Positions 1 to 12,276 of a stretch of DNA of 47,546 nucleotides are shown piece after piece. This DNA is from Amanita rubescens. Its lineage: Eukaryota; Basidiomycota; Agaricomycetes; Agaricales; Amanitaceae. The translations under genes were made by a program, and so were the position numbers. Each line of letters opens with the position of its first letter. Within the stretch, counting starts at the first letter, position 1. The notes beneath the pieces are model-generated. The model was not told the origin of the DNA. It made no database searches and saw only the letters and a program-made list of their open reading frames with translations. The DNA lies in the NCBI GenBank assembly GCA_015039365.1, contig WION01000406.1, positions 1 to 47,546 on the forward strand, written 5' to 3'.

Positions 1-1035
1 GGCGTTAGAGGATGCCGCATATTCCAAGAGTCACCTATGAGGATGACACCTTTCTTTCCATCCGAAGATCCTTGCCGGATAGGAGGGTAGGAACGAATTT
101 GGCATTCGCCGTAATCGATCGTTTTCTAATGCATTGCGGATGGACTGGTGGACCGTCGGAGGCAATTGGGGTAACACATTGTTTAATATATGCGTCTGCA
201 TGGAGTCATTAGTATCAGGGAAGTAATATATGGACACGGAATTACCTTGATATCCTTCGGAAGCGGTATTTTCAGGTCAACGAGCATTCTGGTGTCCTTT
301 TGACCGATTTGGTACATCAAAACCGGTCCTGAGCCGTGTACGAGCGCAACTGTCCCGTGTCGTGGAATCGGCAGCGTAGCATCCTCAAGGATGGCACCGA
401 TGAAATGGCTGTTGGTCTGGGGTTTCAACTCGTTGCCTAATACGGCCGTTCTGAAATTGGAGAAACAGCCGTCCGCAATAAACACCAGGTCCGCGAAAAA
501 ACGTCTCATTTTCAGCATCAGAACCCGCGTCAGGGATAGGCAGCTCAGGTGACGGCGGTTTGGAAGAGGATGTTGGGCTTTTCCGTGTCGCGCGTACCCC
601 AATTACGCGGTTCGAATCGCTGTTTTCCAGTAATTCCGATACTGTCGCCTCTATAACGTCAACGCCCTTCGCCTGTCTTGCTGCCTGACGTAAATTGGTC
701 ACGAAGCGCCCATGATGGAAGCTACGACCTTGGTGTTCGCCTGGATAGGGTATATGGACCGACTTGCCGTTGTCGTATACACAATAGCCGTGAACTGGGA
801 TGGCATCCATGTTTTCTAGACAAGTCTCCAAGCCAAGCTTGCGCAAAGCCATTACCCCTCCCGGCTGGAGAAGTTCCCCCACAATCCGGTCCGGCTCAGC
901 AAGCGAGCGCTCCAGCAACGCGATTCGGAGAAGTTTGTCATCCGGCCTGGGAATCGTTGAAAGGGCGTGAGCAAGGGCAGAACCAGCAATTCCTGCGCCA
1001 ACGATGAGCACGTCGTAGTGCAAATGTTGATTCAT
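1..1035 (-). CDS. ERG1: Squalene epoxidase, partial, with apparent frameshifts
   Basis: Minus-strand gene starting at 1035 and leaving the window at base 1. Squalene epoxidase makes 2,3-oxidosqualene from squalene (FAD, NADPH, ER membrane) in ergosterol synthesis. The start reads MNQHLHYDVLIVGAGIAGSA, the Rossmann FAD-binding GxGxxG motif, followed by VGELLQPGG, then DLVFIADGCFSNFR and MPNSFLPS, and near the edge GDSWNMRHPLT, all family landmarks. A 50-nt intron lies at 245-196. Two single-base frame changes interrupt this order: at a six-A run (496-501; five would keep frame) and at a short T-run near 51-53, where one base fewer would keep frame. Either the copy is decaying or the assembly has homopolymer errors. 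An essential gene would not be expected to be broken, so a second copy or sequence error are the main alternatives. Family identity is secure; intactness is not. Confidence 0.86.
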
Positions 1036-1386
1036 GAAACTCGTGCGCGACGCGAGGGTATAATTTTGAGGATACGTAGAAAGCGAGTTACGAACGAAAA
1101 TGGTACCACTTTCCGTTTTCGGTATCTCGGTGATTTCCGTACTCAACGCCGACAGCGATAACGTCAACTCTCCCCTAAGAACTTTATCAGCTGCCAGTTC
1201 ATCTTTACAGGACACTAGTTGCCCCATTCAGCATTCGAAATGCACTTCCAGGCTACTCGGCTCCGCGCTTGGCGGGGGGTCGACACACGTTCATGATAAT
1301 TTCTTACCCAAATTGGAATATAATATTAAACCATGGGACATACCCTCGTCGAAAACAAAAATCCAAATTGCATTGCAAACATGACG

Positions 1387-2351
1387 TCAACGATAAGGCT
1401 TACTCCCCGACGGCCAAAAGCTCTTTTCATACGCCTCAAAACGGCCCGGACGCGTATAATACTCCGTACGCATCGGATTATTAGCGGCTCTTGGATCCCG
1501 TACAACAGGGACTGGGGCTGGCGGATGGTCCTCGTCTATCGCTTCGTCCCGCGTCGTGAGCTCCCAAATAGGCCTATCCTCGGTTACCCCTGACGAACCC
1601 TCCGATGAAACCGGAAATGACTTGAGAACGACCTAGCCACAACTAATAAAACAAATTCAGCTGACCACGAGCCGTAAACATTACCTTGAGATCTTCTGAA
1701 ACCCCCAGATACCAGTCCAACGGCGGTTTAGCTGGTTCCTCTTCTTGTTCTTCCACCATGTTTGCATCGTTTACCTCGGTATCTGTCTCCATCGGTACGT
1801 CGTCAACCGTCGGTTCTGTTTCACCGACGTCTTCCTCGCAACACTCTTCAGCGGGAACACAGGGGTCCTGAAACACTTTGATACTGACGATCACAAGCCA
1901 TCAGGGACACGGGTTAACATCGGCGATAAGGGCGGTCCTTACTGGCAGGGCCTTCTCATGGGACTAACCCTGAGCACGTCAAAACGTGCCTGAGGACCAA
2001 TCACAACCTCCCCATTTCTATGCGGTGGGGGGAACCGATGACCAATGTAATCCTCCGTACCCTCGTGCTTGAAATAACACGCATGTCGATTCACGTCGTC
2101 CTCCTCTGCTCTCAGCTTGCTAACAATCCACTGGTCACGCTAGGCATCAATTTGACACCACATCCACCATGACGACGACCCCTACTCACCAGTTTTGATG
2201 GTTCCCGATTGGCCGCAACGACCAGTTCGCCTTGTCTCACGCAAAGAAACAACGGTTCCGTTTGCGGATTAGCAAGAGGTCCAACGTAGCGCACGTAATT
2301 CCAGCCTTCGAGAGCGAGTGGAGAAGTATAGGCTGGGGTAGTATTCGACAT
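1387..2351 (-). CDS. Acidic protein of unknown function, four exons
   Basis: Model: exons 2351-2190, 2139-1969, 1867-1685 and 1632-1387, giving 253 aa; every junction is GT-AG and keeps frame. I do not recognise the family. The N-terminal 55 residues contain a GWNYVRYVG patch. The second exon is rich in charged and aromatic residues (RDQWIVSKLRAEEDD, FKHEGTEDYIGHRFPPP). The third is strongly acidic (about residues 115-160, EEQEEE). The last ends with proline- and arginine-rich sequence (RPGRFEAYEKSFWPSG). There is no signal peptide or membrane segment, so it is probably cytosolic or nuclear. It lies head-to-tail upstream of ERG1 on the same strand, 351 bp apart. The second intron (101 nt) is the least certain; a nearer AG breaks the frame. 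Function is not assigned. Confidence 0.62.
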
Positions 2352-3643
2352 CGTTGATCGACGTCACTAGTATGCTCTGATGATGGGACGGCGGTTGATC
2401 ATTGCTTCTTTAGCTATATATACGGATGAGAGTGACGCACTCTGATGTTTGGGGCTGCGAATATAATACTACCACACGGGGATGTTGAGAAGCACGAATG
2501 ATCCTAACGTGACAGATTGCTATCGATTTCGAAACGAGGGGACTTTTCTTTGACATGTTGCTGGATTACGAGTTCTAGATTGTGATTACTTCCCTGTCAT
2601 ATAACGAGAATCACCAAATGGGTAGTCGGTCTAACCATGAACGTCAATTTGCAAAACATTTCTACAAAGGAAAACGAGTTGTTTATATGAATATTTCAGT
2701 GCCCCTTCCGGTTGCTATAATAAGCTTTTGCCTTCCGGTTCTGGACCTTCTGGTATACTCGGGCGAAGGGGAATCCGAAATACCTCCGAAATGCGGGTGG
2801 CAGCAAACTTTGAATACTATTCTTGGACAAAGTAACAAGAAACGGTAGTGTGGCCATTGAATCGTTACTGGTGCAGCCGATAATAACGTCCGAAAGATGA
2901 TGTCAAGGGAGTGAGGCTGGTGTAACTTTCAATGCCACGCGCCGCGTGCTAAGTCACGGATAAGTAACCATTCGATCCAGAACATGACAATCTGATGGAA
3001 GGAAAGGCTCTCTTTTATTAGCGTATGTTTGAAACACAAAGATTGTAAGCTGTTAGGATCAAAACGGGTAAATCACCTTAGCGTCGGCGGAATCTAGTAC
3101 CCCGGTGTTATAACATAAATTGACGTCATCTGCATCAGTGTTCGATAGCGTGAACCTTGCACCAGGACAATAACTTGGATTACCTTGACCAAGTCCATGG
3201 GGTTGGCCGTCCATTTCTCAGAAATCCTTAAACGGAAGTATAAAATTAAAACATCATTTTATAATCCACGGTTCCGGACTGTCTAAAAAGTCAGCATATC
3301 GTCATTTCACTCTCGTCAGACAGACTAGTCTAACCATAGTAGAACAGTTACGTATTAGAGTGCCTTGCTGTCCCCGGAATACGGTGCAATTGCATCCTTT
3401 AGCATCACTCGTCTAACGCTTGATTTATCATTACGCCACCACTGGCAATGAAGGTTTAACCCTCGCATACCGCGCGGTCAACTGTATTCGTACCATACGT
3501 TTGCATCTCATGTGATAGATTATATTCATACACAGTACTGCTACCCTGTCGTCGGATAATGGATAACGCAGAAAAAAAACGACTGATTGACGTCTATTAT
3601 GGAGCCTGATACTGATTTTACCTGCGCTCTCAAACGTAAATGG
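2352..3643. other. Intergenic, nothing recognised
   Basis: About 1.3 kb between the 5' end of the unknown acidic gene and the 3' end of the SNM1-like gene. The first part should hold the promoter of the acidic gene; a tatata string lies near 2414. The only long reading frame (2582-2848, plus) begins with GTG, has no homology I recognise and no splice partners. I see no RNA gene or repeat. Confidence 0.5.
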
Positions 3644-6459
3644 TCAGTCAGCTGTGGGCTGACTCTGCGTACATGCCAAGGATGGAAACACGGGCCACTG
3701 GCCGCCAGCAAGCTCAGTTCGTACCTGCTGCGCTATTTGTCTGCTTCGATCCCAATCAATCTCCATCTGGGAGCCATCCACGGATTCGAATTGTGACAAA
3801 GAACGGTCGAAATGAGGATCGGGTATGATATTTTGAACACCGGAATTCTCTAGTCCTTCCAAGTATTGGTTCTGGACCTCATTCCTGACGCATTCTTTTA
3901 ATAAACGTGCCCTTTTCTCTCTATATGTGGATGCAACTCTTCCGGGATTGGCGCGGGCTAGGCGGTCGGCCAGTTCTAGACTCTTGAGGGTCCTTTCGAC
4001 CCTCTCCTTTCGCTTGGATATTGTCAAAGACGTTTTTTTAGGCTTGGAATCGGACGTAGCCGCGCCTCCAGACATATCAGGCGAAGACGTCGACGCCACC
4101 AGTCGGCGTGGGCTACGTTTCAAGGCTTGATGGACATGCCCAAGCGACTCACTCCTGTCAGGGGAAGTTCTTGCGTCCGGATCTTGGACGAAAACATTTT
4201 CGTCTTGCACGACGGATGATGACGGCCCGCGAATACCATGTTGGCGCCGAGATCTGAATGGGCTGCCCAGCTTGCTCATCGTAATTGGGCGATTGCTGGA
4301 CACTAATAAAGGAGATCCGGCTCGTTTTCTGCTCGCTGATACTCCAGTTTTGGGTTTTCTGGATTGAGGGATAAATGATTTATCTTCGGCGGAACGTTCA
4401 ATCATGTTGTCGGCGTGGAGCATGCGTCCCTGCAAAGGGTGGTCGTTTACCACTTGCCTAATGGGGGATAACTGTGGCATTAAGAGGGCTTCTGTGTCCT
4501 GTTTCTGTGATGCGGCACCATCATCTGGCGACTTAGGAGATGAAAAAGCCCATTTGAACTGTTCACTGGTCGGGCTGCCGAAGAACATGTGGGCTGTTCT
4601 CCAATGATTATCTTCCGCAGCAACGTCATCGGATCCATCTTCGCTGTCCCTGTCGAAATCCCTTTGTTCACCACGCGATGGACTAGAAGCCTGGACTTTT
4701 GACGTATGAAGTTCGGGGAGTGGCGAGTCTGGCCGTAGCCTCAGCAACTTGTCTAGGAAGGACTTCCTCTCCGGGTCTAGGTACCCCACCATAATCTGCA
4801 GCTTGCTCCGCAACTTTGCCCTTTCAGCCCACCTCTGCGCCAAGTCCGAAGATCCGACTACGTTCTTTACCGCGGCGTCGCCTTCTTCGTCAACTTGGAC
4901 TAGTAGGAGGTCGAGATCTCCGCCGTTTGTGGGCGTTGGAGGAATAGAATGGGTTGCTCCAAGAGGGCTAAGAACTTCTTCAAACATACGGTCGAGGCAG
5001 ATCCAATCCAAGCCGCGCAATCGCGGATCAAGAGTATTCGGGATTACTCTACGAGGCTTGAATAACTTAACAAAGGACCGTAGCTCCGGCAGCGTCGAAT
5101 GTCGCGAGAGTGGTACCAGCTTCAAATCAATTAATTGGTTAGACACCAAGTGAAAAACCTCTATTCGACTTACCAAAGTGTTAACCGTTTCACGAGTACG
5201 TAGGCGTTCTTTCGTGTCCCGCAAGTAGTCGTCCCAATTGTGGGCACTCATGTTTACGGGGTTGACATACACTATGTGCTTGCCGGTGCGACTTAACGAG
5301 GGCGTGTCCGATGACCTCGGAGCGTCCGCGGCGACGTGCTCGCATCGATGGAATCGCTCGCAGGCGTGAAAACGTGTTGCAGCAGCGTCCATCGTTACTA
5401 TGGATCGTAAATATGGATCTGATATGCGCTGATAGATTGAATATTTGTATCGGTCAACGTGGATCTTGTGCTAGGTCAGCCAAGGTTCGTATCAGGTGAG
5501 CGGAAATGCTCCAGACCTGACATTGAAATGCTCGTGCGATAGATTTGAGGATATCCTCGTATCCCCATGTCCAAGAATTTATGAAAAAGAGCGTATCGGG
5601 CGGGTAACGCTTAATCAGTTCCACAAGTCCGGTCGTGGCTTGCTCCTGGTCGTTCAAAATGTGCATATAGTCATAGTCAGGATTTATTGCGATTCACCTT
5701 CGATGGTATTAACAGCGTAGAAAACGCGCAGGCGGTGTCAAGATAAATAGCGTCTAGGGTTCGATTAACGAACGACTTGTCCTTGGGAGATAGTGGTGCC
5801 AGATACGGCTGAAGAAATGGGTTGCGAGAAAGGTTGTCCAAGAACCATTGTTCGGCGCGAAAATCGCCGGTGTGTAGGATCGCACCCGTGTTACCTTCGA
5901 TGAGGTACCTAATGGACGTTTAAAAGGCGACTAGCAAGAGTATATGATATCGTACATGATGGCACCCGGACAATGGTTCGCGTCAATCAAGGTCAATGTT
6001 ACCTCTTCGCCATTTTGCAGCTCGATTACGGTTGGCGTGTTTAGAGGCAGAGGTCTCTGATGATGGTATGTCGACGGAATCAATGACATGTACAGTATAA
6101 AAAAATACGGAACTCACCAAAAGGTCTCTTGACCCATTGTAATTTTGGGATCCATTGGGAAAAGTGACAGGGTCAACTTTCAGGTGCGAATATGTGCGTG
6201 TTTTCTGGACCTTGAGTTGCATCTGATACAACTCTCTTTCCATATACACTTCGTGTCTCAGCAGCATCTCTTTAGCATCCCGCGAGCAGTAGACAACAGA
6301 GCCGAATGATTTCGATGCGAGGCCATTTACGTGATCTGTATGCGTGTGAGTAAGTAAATGTAAGGCTGGTTGTTGAGTTTGCGATGGTAATTGAGTGAAT
6401 TCGTCCACGCGAATTCGATATGGGAGAGCAAACGCGTTGAAGGGAGTACCAGGAGGCAT
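3644..6459 (-). CDS. SNM1/Artemis-type DNA repair nuclease (beta-CASP, DRMBL)
   Basis: Exons 6459-6118, 6056-5956, 5908-5698, 5645-5517, 5470-5174 and 5119-3644 give 851 aa. It is a metallo-beta-lactamase-fold nuclease of the Pso2/SNM1/Artemis family, acting on DNA ends or interstrand crosslinks in the nucleus. Visible motifs in order: LTHTHTDHVNGL (HxHxDH metal site, about residue 37), DANHCPGAIMYL (third metal ligand), HTGDFRAE (motif 3 Asp), FINSWTWGYEDIL, HKIHVDRYK, then VYVNPVNMSAHNWDDYL and LVPLSRHSTLPELRSFVKLFKPRRVIP (DRMBL C-terminal part). After about residue 350 the chain is low-complexity and polar, as in the regulatory tail of Artemis-like proteins. The last intron (5173-5120, 54 nt) is in frame without stops, so retention would add 18 residues between NTL and LVPLSRH. 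Start chosen because VDEFTQLPSQ follows as in the family. Artemis-like rather than Pso2-like, as no N-terminal zinc finger is present. Confidence 0.93.
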
Positions 6460-6795
6460 CTAAGTGGTACCTCCACGACGTGAAGTGAGTCAACCTGTCA
6501 AATCATGAGAGTGTCGTGCAAGCGTGTGACCGTTTGACGCGTAGTGTGACCGTCGTCGGAGAAATTCGCACGATCATACTTTGATTTTTTGTATGATGAT
6601 GGTCAACTTGCGCTATATCGTCCGGCTTTAGAGGTTAATCGTACAACAGAGAGCCAATTCTTAGTCCTGTTCAGTGGCGATTAGCAGAAAGCTACGCGAG
6701 AAACACCAGAGCAAAGTGATCACCGGGCCACGTGGTCACCGGAGAACGCGCCGAAACGCCGAAACTCCGAATCGACTCAGCTCTCGCCCATTCAC
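6460..6795. promoter_or_regulatory. Divergent promoter region between SNM1-like gene and HSP78
   Basis: 336 bp separate the two divergently transcribed start codons, so both promoters must lie here or inside the 5' UTRs. No clear TATA box was found. I did not find a recognisable heat-shock element array (alternating nGAAn blocks), although isolated GAAA/TTTC strings occur. Confidence 0.45.
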
Positions 6796-9700
6796 ATGTT
6801 GCATACATCCTATGGTGCACGTCCCCTCAAATTTATCCCTTGGCGTGGTCCGTTCCTTCGAGGCTACACGCTTTTAGCCACGGAACAGCCTTGGTCACTC
6901 AGAACGTTACTACCTACCTGCACAGCGGTGATCCCACGAACGCATTTCCCAAAGGTTATATCGAGAGGGTATGCAAAGTCAGGTGGGGGTGGGGGATTCC
7001 CCGGGATGATGAGCTTGGGACCTCAATACCAAAAAGGGGACACTCTCAGAGAACACGTACGTTCATCTCACCATTCTCCACAAACGTAGTCCTGAATATT
7101 CGACTTTTAGAGCGTTGACTTGACCGAACTGGCAAAGCAAGGAAAACTAGATCCCACGATTGGACGTGAAGAAGGTATAAACGTGTTTCCCACCCCATGT
7201 CCTTTTCGACTCACTTTTCGATCCAGAAATTCGCAGGACAATACAAAGTTCATAATTCATTACTTAAATTTCTGAATGAAGTGAGATTAATCCTTATCTA
7301 GTACTTTCCAGGAGAACGAAGTCCAATCCAGTTGTACGTTTCGTACCTCCCATGACGAATTCATGACGATAACGATGACGATGATGTTCCGTAACCCTCG
7401 TCATTTCTAGCTGATTGGTCCTCCTGGTGTTGGCAAGACTGCCATATTGGAAGGCCTCGCAAGTAGAATAGTCGCTAAAGAAGTCCCGGAGGTAAGTACG
7501 CTATCGGATCACGCTCCACAACCGATAATAACGTAAACACCACTTGGAGACTATCCAACACAAACGCGTGCTTTCGATTGATCTTGCCAGCATAATGGCG
7601 GGAACGGGAATTCGCGGGCAATTTGAAGAAAAATTCAAAGCCCTTATCAAGGATATTGAGGACGAGGTGTGCACTTCCATTTCTTTATTCTCCCCACCTT
7701 CTCATTTCACAGGCTGGGAATATAATATGCTTTATAGATGAAGTCCGTACGTAACGCTCGATGTTCTTTCATAGAATGATGACCGAAGCGTGCGGGAACT
7801 TGCGAATTTAGACACGCTCTTCCAACTTGGGAAAGCCGAGGGGAGCATAGATGCAGGTCAAATGATCAAGCCCGCTTTAGCCCGAGGTTTGCAGCTCATA
7901 GGAGCTACCACGCGTACGTTACATTTACTCCAACGGAGAATGCACACTTATTCACCAAATACGCTTAGCCGATGAATACCGGAAAACAATTGCTAAAGAT
8001 GCCGCTTTGGAGCGCCGTTTCCAACCCGTTACCATTGACGAACCTACAGTAGAGGCAACAATCTCGATCCTCCGAGGACTCAAATCACGATACGAGGTTC
8101 ATCATGGAGTGGAAATCTCAGATGCGGCCATCGTTACAGGTGAGGATCAGTTGACCATCATTCCTTGCAATTCCGCATGACCAATTTGCATCATAGCTGC
8201 GGTCTACGGTGCTCGTTACATCTCTGACAGGTATCTTCCCGATAAGGCGATTGACCTCATCGACGAGGCAGCCTCCGCTATCCGAATCGCGCAGGAGAGC
8301 AAGCCCGACGAGCTCGAAGCACTGGACCGCGAAATAATCACTCTTCAAATTGAACTCGAGAGTCTCAAGAATGAAACAGATGTTTTTAGTGTTGAGCGGC
8401 GTAAAGCGGTTGAGGAACTTTTGAAAAACAAACGTCAGATAGCGTCAGACCTGACGACAATCTGGCAAGCAGGTTAAGTCTTTCTTTCGATCCTTTTTCG
8501 TCATAGATGTGCTTACAATATGCGGCGAAATTCAGAACGATCCAAGCTGGATAGGATCAAGGAAATTAAGAAAAATCTCGAGAAGGCAAAGCATGAACTC
8601 GAGATGGCACAGCTGCAGGGTCAGTACGAGCTTGCGTCCCGATTGCGTTTCGGAACTATCCCGGATTTGGAACAACAGCTACCAAAGGAGGACGAAAAGG
8701 GACGGGAAGACGATGAATCCTCTCTTGCCATGCTACATGATAGAGTGACGTCAAACGACATCGCTCGGGTGGTTGCGAAGGCTACTGGGATACCCGTGCA
8801 AAACCTGTTCAAGGGAGAAAGGGACAAGTTGGTGCATGTAAGGAGGACTGTTGGTCTACGTGAGATGGTTCACTGACGCAATGGTGTAGATGGAGGGAGC
8901 GCTTCGACAGCGCGTTGTCGGTCAGGATCATGCGGTTACGGCTATCAGCGACGCTGTGCGGATCTCCCGCGCTGGGCTCCAAGCGCCGAATCGGCCGGTC
9001 GCTTCATCCTTGTTCCTTGGCCCTACCGGTGTTGGAAAAGTAAGTCTTTCTTCTATCAAAAGTGCGTGTATGGATTATCCGCGTTGGTATAGACCGAGTT
9101 GTGCAAGGCGTTAGCAGCGTTTTTGTTCAATGACGAACAGAGGGGCTTGTAAGTCCACATATATGTTATGAGGTCCGAACTAAACGATTTGCAGGATCAA
9201 TATCAACATGTCAGAGTATCACGACCGACATACCATCTCGCGATTGATTGGTGCTGCCCCAGGATATGTCGGGTTTGAAGAAGGCGGTCAGTTGACAGAA
9301 GCTGTACGACGGAAGCCATACGGTACGTTGCTCTGATTATTACGTTTTTCTTATCTCAATGTTATCTAGCTGTCATTCTGTTGGACGAGTTGGAAAAGGC
9401 ACATAAGGATGTTGCCCTGATACTCCTTCAAATCCTGGACGAAGGTACTTTAACCGATAGCCAGGGACGTAAAGTTGATTTCAAGGTTAGCGAGCCTTTG
9501 TTTTTCGAGTCTCACTTATTAACGGCTTTTATCGACCAGAATACTATTATCTGTCTTACGAGCAACTTAGGTTTATCCTAGTTCGCTTCCTTATTATGGT
9601 GACTCACTTCGCAACCAGGCAGCGATATCTTGGCTCGTCCGGGCGCGTGCGACGGTGACGGTGTCGTTACGCCTGAGGCAAGAGAACAAGTCCTAGAACG

Positions 9701-10182
9701 AACATCCGAATTCTTCCCGCCGGAGCTATTGAATCGTTTGGATTCCATGATCGTATTCAACAAACTCTCACGCGAGTCTATCCTCCAAGTAGTTTCTCTG
9801 CGCCTCAAAGACGTCGCGGACAGGCTCAACGACCGCCGCATTGTCTTGGACGTGGACGAGACTGCCAAGGAGTGGCTCGCGCGGCAAGGTTACTCGGAGT
9901 TGTACGGTGCACGTGCAATTGCGCGTGTAGTTCGTACGGATGTGTTGTTCCCTTTGGCTCAAAAATTGTTGCGGGGTACGATCAGGTACGCTTTTATATA
10001 CCTATGTGCGTTACTTGAGTTTGACTCTTGCGCTTTTTCGTGCTATCAGAGACGGTGATGTGGTCAAGATTCGTGTTTCAGGGGATGATAAGAGTTTGAT
10101 CATCCACGACAATCACCAGCCAGATGCCTCTGTGATTGCTTCAGATGTTGAAACGCACGTGGAATCCGATTCGCTGCCGTAG
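6796..10182 (+). CDS. HSP78: Mitochondrial Hsp78, ClpB-type disaggregase
   Basis: Eighteen exons: 6796-7056, 7111-7174, 7227-7247, 7302-7333, 7411-7491, 7550-7666, 7713-7746, 7812-7913, 7969-8139, 8197-8472, 8536-8837, 8890-9039, 9093-9148, 9195-9322, 9370-9485, 9540-9570, 9619-9985, 10050-10182; all phases agree, 813 aa. Hsp78 is the matrix AAA+ disaggregase that works with mitochondrial Hsp70. The first 70 residues are Arg-rich and nearly acid-free, a presequence; the Clp N-domain of cytosolic Hsp104 is absent. D1: IGREEEIRRTIQ, Walker A GPPGVGKT, Walker B CFIDEVHTL. Middle domain: heptad-like [17 protein letters not shown]2: Walker A GPTGVGK, pore-loop segment [13 protein letters not shown], Walker [11 protein letters not shown], arginine finger PPELLNRLD. 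No broken motif. It could not be Hsp104 because of the presequence and missing N-domain. Confidence 0.96.
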
Positions 10183-10578
10183 CTATCTCGTTTATCAACC
10201 TGAATCATTGCTGTTTCACATGGATCTCTACTCATACCGCATACCTTATTTCGTAAACATAATGGATAAATTAGCAGATGATACAAACGGTAATGAATTG
10301 GAGGGTTTGGATCAGCGAAAGGAGATCCAGTCCGTTATAACCATTGCCACCATCGTAAAGGCGAATACTAGTGTTCCCGGGCCTATGTTTGCACTGTTTG
10401 TTTTGCTCTGCAGCACCTCCGACTTCCGTTACATCCATCACCTGAGCGCACTGGTTATCCATCCAACCTCGTTGCCATCAGGCTCTTCCGCCGAAAAGTT
10501 CAATGTAACCTGCTGTCCATCATATTCTTGCCGACGCCGTCTCTAATATTCATGCACTTAAAACGGGAAACAGGCACT
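10183..10578. other. Intergenic between HSP78 and F-box gene 1
   Basis: About 400 bp between two genes in the same direction. Open frames run through here (for example from 10262) but end before the F-box exon or sit in the wrong frame. An alternative upstream ATG at 10552, in frame with the F-box gene, would add nine residues. Nothing else seen. Confidence 0.45.
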
Positions 10579-12276
10579 ATGCTACCAGCTTGTGAGCATG
10601 TCTCATTGCAAGACCAAGGCAAAAAATCGCACAAGGCCTCCTTCTCGTACCTCTACCAGAAACTCCTCGCCAAAAAACGTGCCCGCCCAAAGCAATCCCT
10701 CATCGCTGAATTTCCGCCCGAGTTGCTAGGGCAGATCATCACCTATGTACGCTAATTTTAACATGACTGTCCTTGCCTGTCTTGAATTGCCCGTAGTTCA
10801 TGAGGGACTTCAGTACGACTTTTGATCAGCTGAAGTCGCTTCGTCTGGTATGCAGAGCCTTCAATCATGCCGCAGCGCCTAGAGTCTTGTCCTCTGTCCG
10901 CTTGTTCGGAAATGGAGACAATCCAGTATCCAATATACGTCAACTCCATGCTATGGTCTCTTCGAATCTTAATAGTAACCTATATGCGACCAACACGCTT
11001 GTGTTGGGTTGGAAATGGAAATACGAACGTTTGACGGTGTTCAAGTCCTTCCGAAAAATGCGCAACTCAGATCAATGGGTTTCTGGGATGATTTGGAATT
11101 CCACACTTGCTCCGTTGGTGTATCTTCTCATGATCCTCGTTGTTCCACGTTTCCTGCCTTTGAACATATGCGATTCGGCTGTGAGACTTCATGCAAGATA
11201 TCGCTTGCCACGGGCTTTGGTGCTTAGTATGCCGAATGTTAGTCGCGTTATGTAAGTTTTCTAGTGTCGCTACTGCGGATACGAGCTGACGATTCCCCAG
11301 ATGGGAATCCCAAGGAAACAGTGGTCTGGATCGGATGGCGTCCGGCTCAGTCAAGCTTCTCCTAAAGTTTCATCAGTTATCTGAACTGGTACTTTTAATC
11401 GACTATAAACAAGATCTAAGCTTCATCTTTGAATGCTTCTCCAAGTTGCACAATTTACGCAAGCTTAGAGTTGAAGTTCCAGAATGGCGTCGGAGACTGT
11501 TTCAGAATCAGCCGAATCCAATCAACGATGTGGGAAAGGTCCTAGGGGCGAATCTTAATCTGACTCATCTCGAACTATTCCAGCACGCACTTTCTGGAGT
11601 GAGCTTCTCTACGATTTTTGGCTACGTACCAGCTAGCAGCCCCTTGAAGCTGGAACACCTTGGTATATGCGATGTCGAATCTTCGGACAGTGATCTCAGA
11701 GCAATTATTCCCCATATACGCTCTTTGACCTCCATCGATCTGGGCGAGTTACGCAATTCTAGGTTAATTGCATTACTGCACTCTGAGCGTATATTCCCAG
11801 CAGTCATCCAAACAGCGTGGATCAGGGGATATATAATTAACTATCTCAGCGACCACCCAGGACTTGTTGGTCTTTCTATCCGCAATTGCAGTGTTTCATT
11901 CTGCAGGGAGAAGATACTGGAGATTATGGCTCGGCATTCGGGAAGCCTGACATATCTCAGCACTAACATCTTGAATTTTCTTTTTGTCGGAGGATGGGAT
12001 GTCAAGCAAGAACTTTTGTTCTTGCAATGCACAAAACTTGAGCAGCTGGTGCTTTCTTCAGGTCTCGAAGCGCCGAGCAGCCAACCCAACTATGTCGTGA
12101 GTGGACAATCTATAGAGATAGTACGTGGCAGAACTGAGGGCATAATGCCTGTAGATCAGCGCTTTGCCAGTTTTTGCTCGTCTATCAAGCTCATTGACGC
12201 TGGTGATCGCCAACCGAAGGGTATTCAATGCCTGCGTCGAGCATTGCCGTCGGTCACAGAATCCTTTGATCCATGA
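10579..12276 (+). CDS. F-box/LRR-like protein (F-box gene 1)
   Basis: Exons 10579-10746, 10797-11251 and 11301-12276, 532 aa. F-box proteins recruit substrates to SCF ubiquitin ligases through Skp1; this architecture is heavily expanded in Agaricomycetes. The F-box is short and split by the first intron: IAEFPPELLGQIITY then FMRDFSTTFDQLKSLRLVCRAFN, about residues 43-85. The remainder is leucine-rich with repeated strand-like units (LTHLELFQHALSG, LEHLGICDVESSDSD, LTSIDLGELR), as in Agaricomycete F-box/LRR hypothetical proteins. The join NVSRVIWESQG at the second intron is a familiar landmark. The start at 10579 was preferred over 10552 only by position. No frame breaks, unlike the two F-box genes further right. 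Substrate unknown. Confidence 0.8.

Noticed and set aside
2582..2848. 88-aa open frame, plus strand
   Set aside because: Starts with GTG, has no recognised motif and no splice partners; likely chance.
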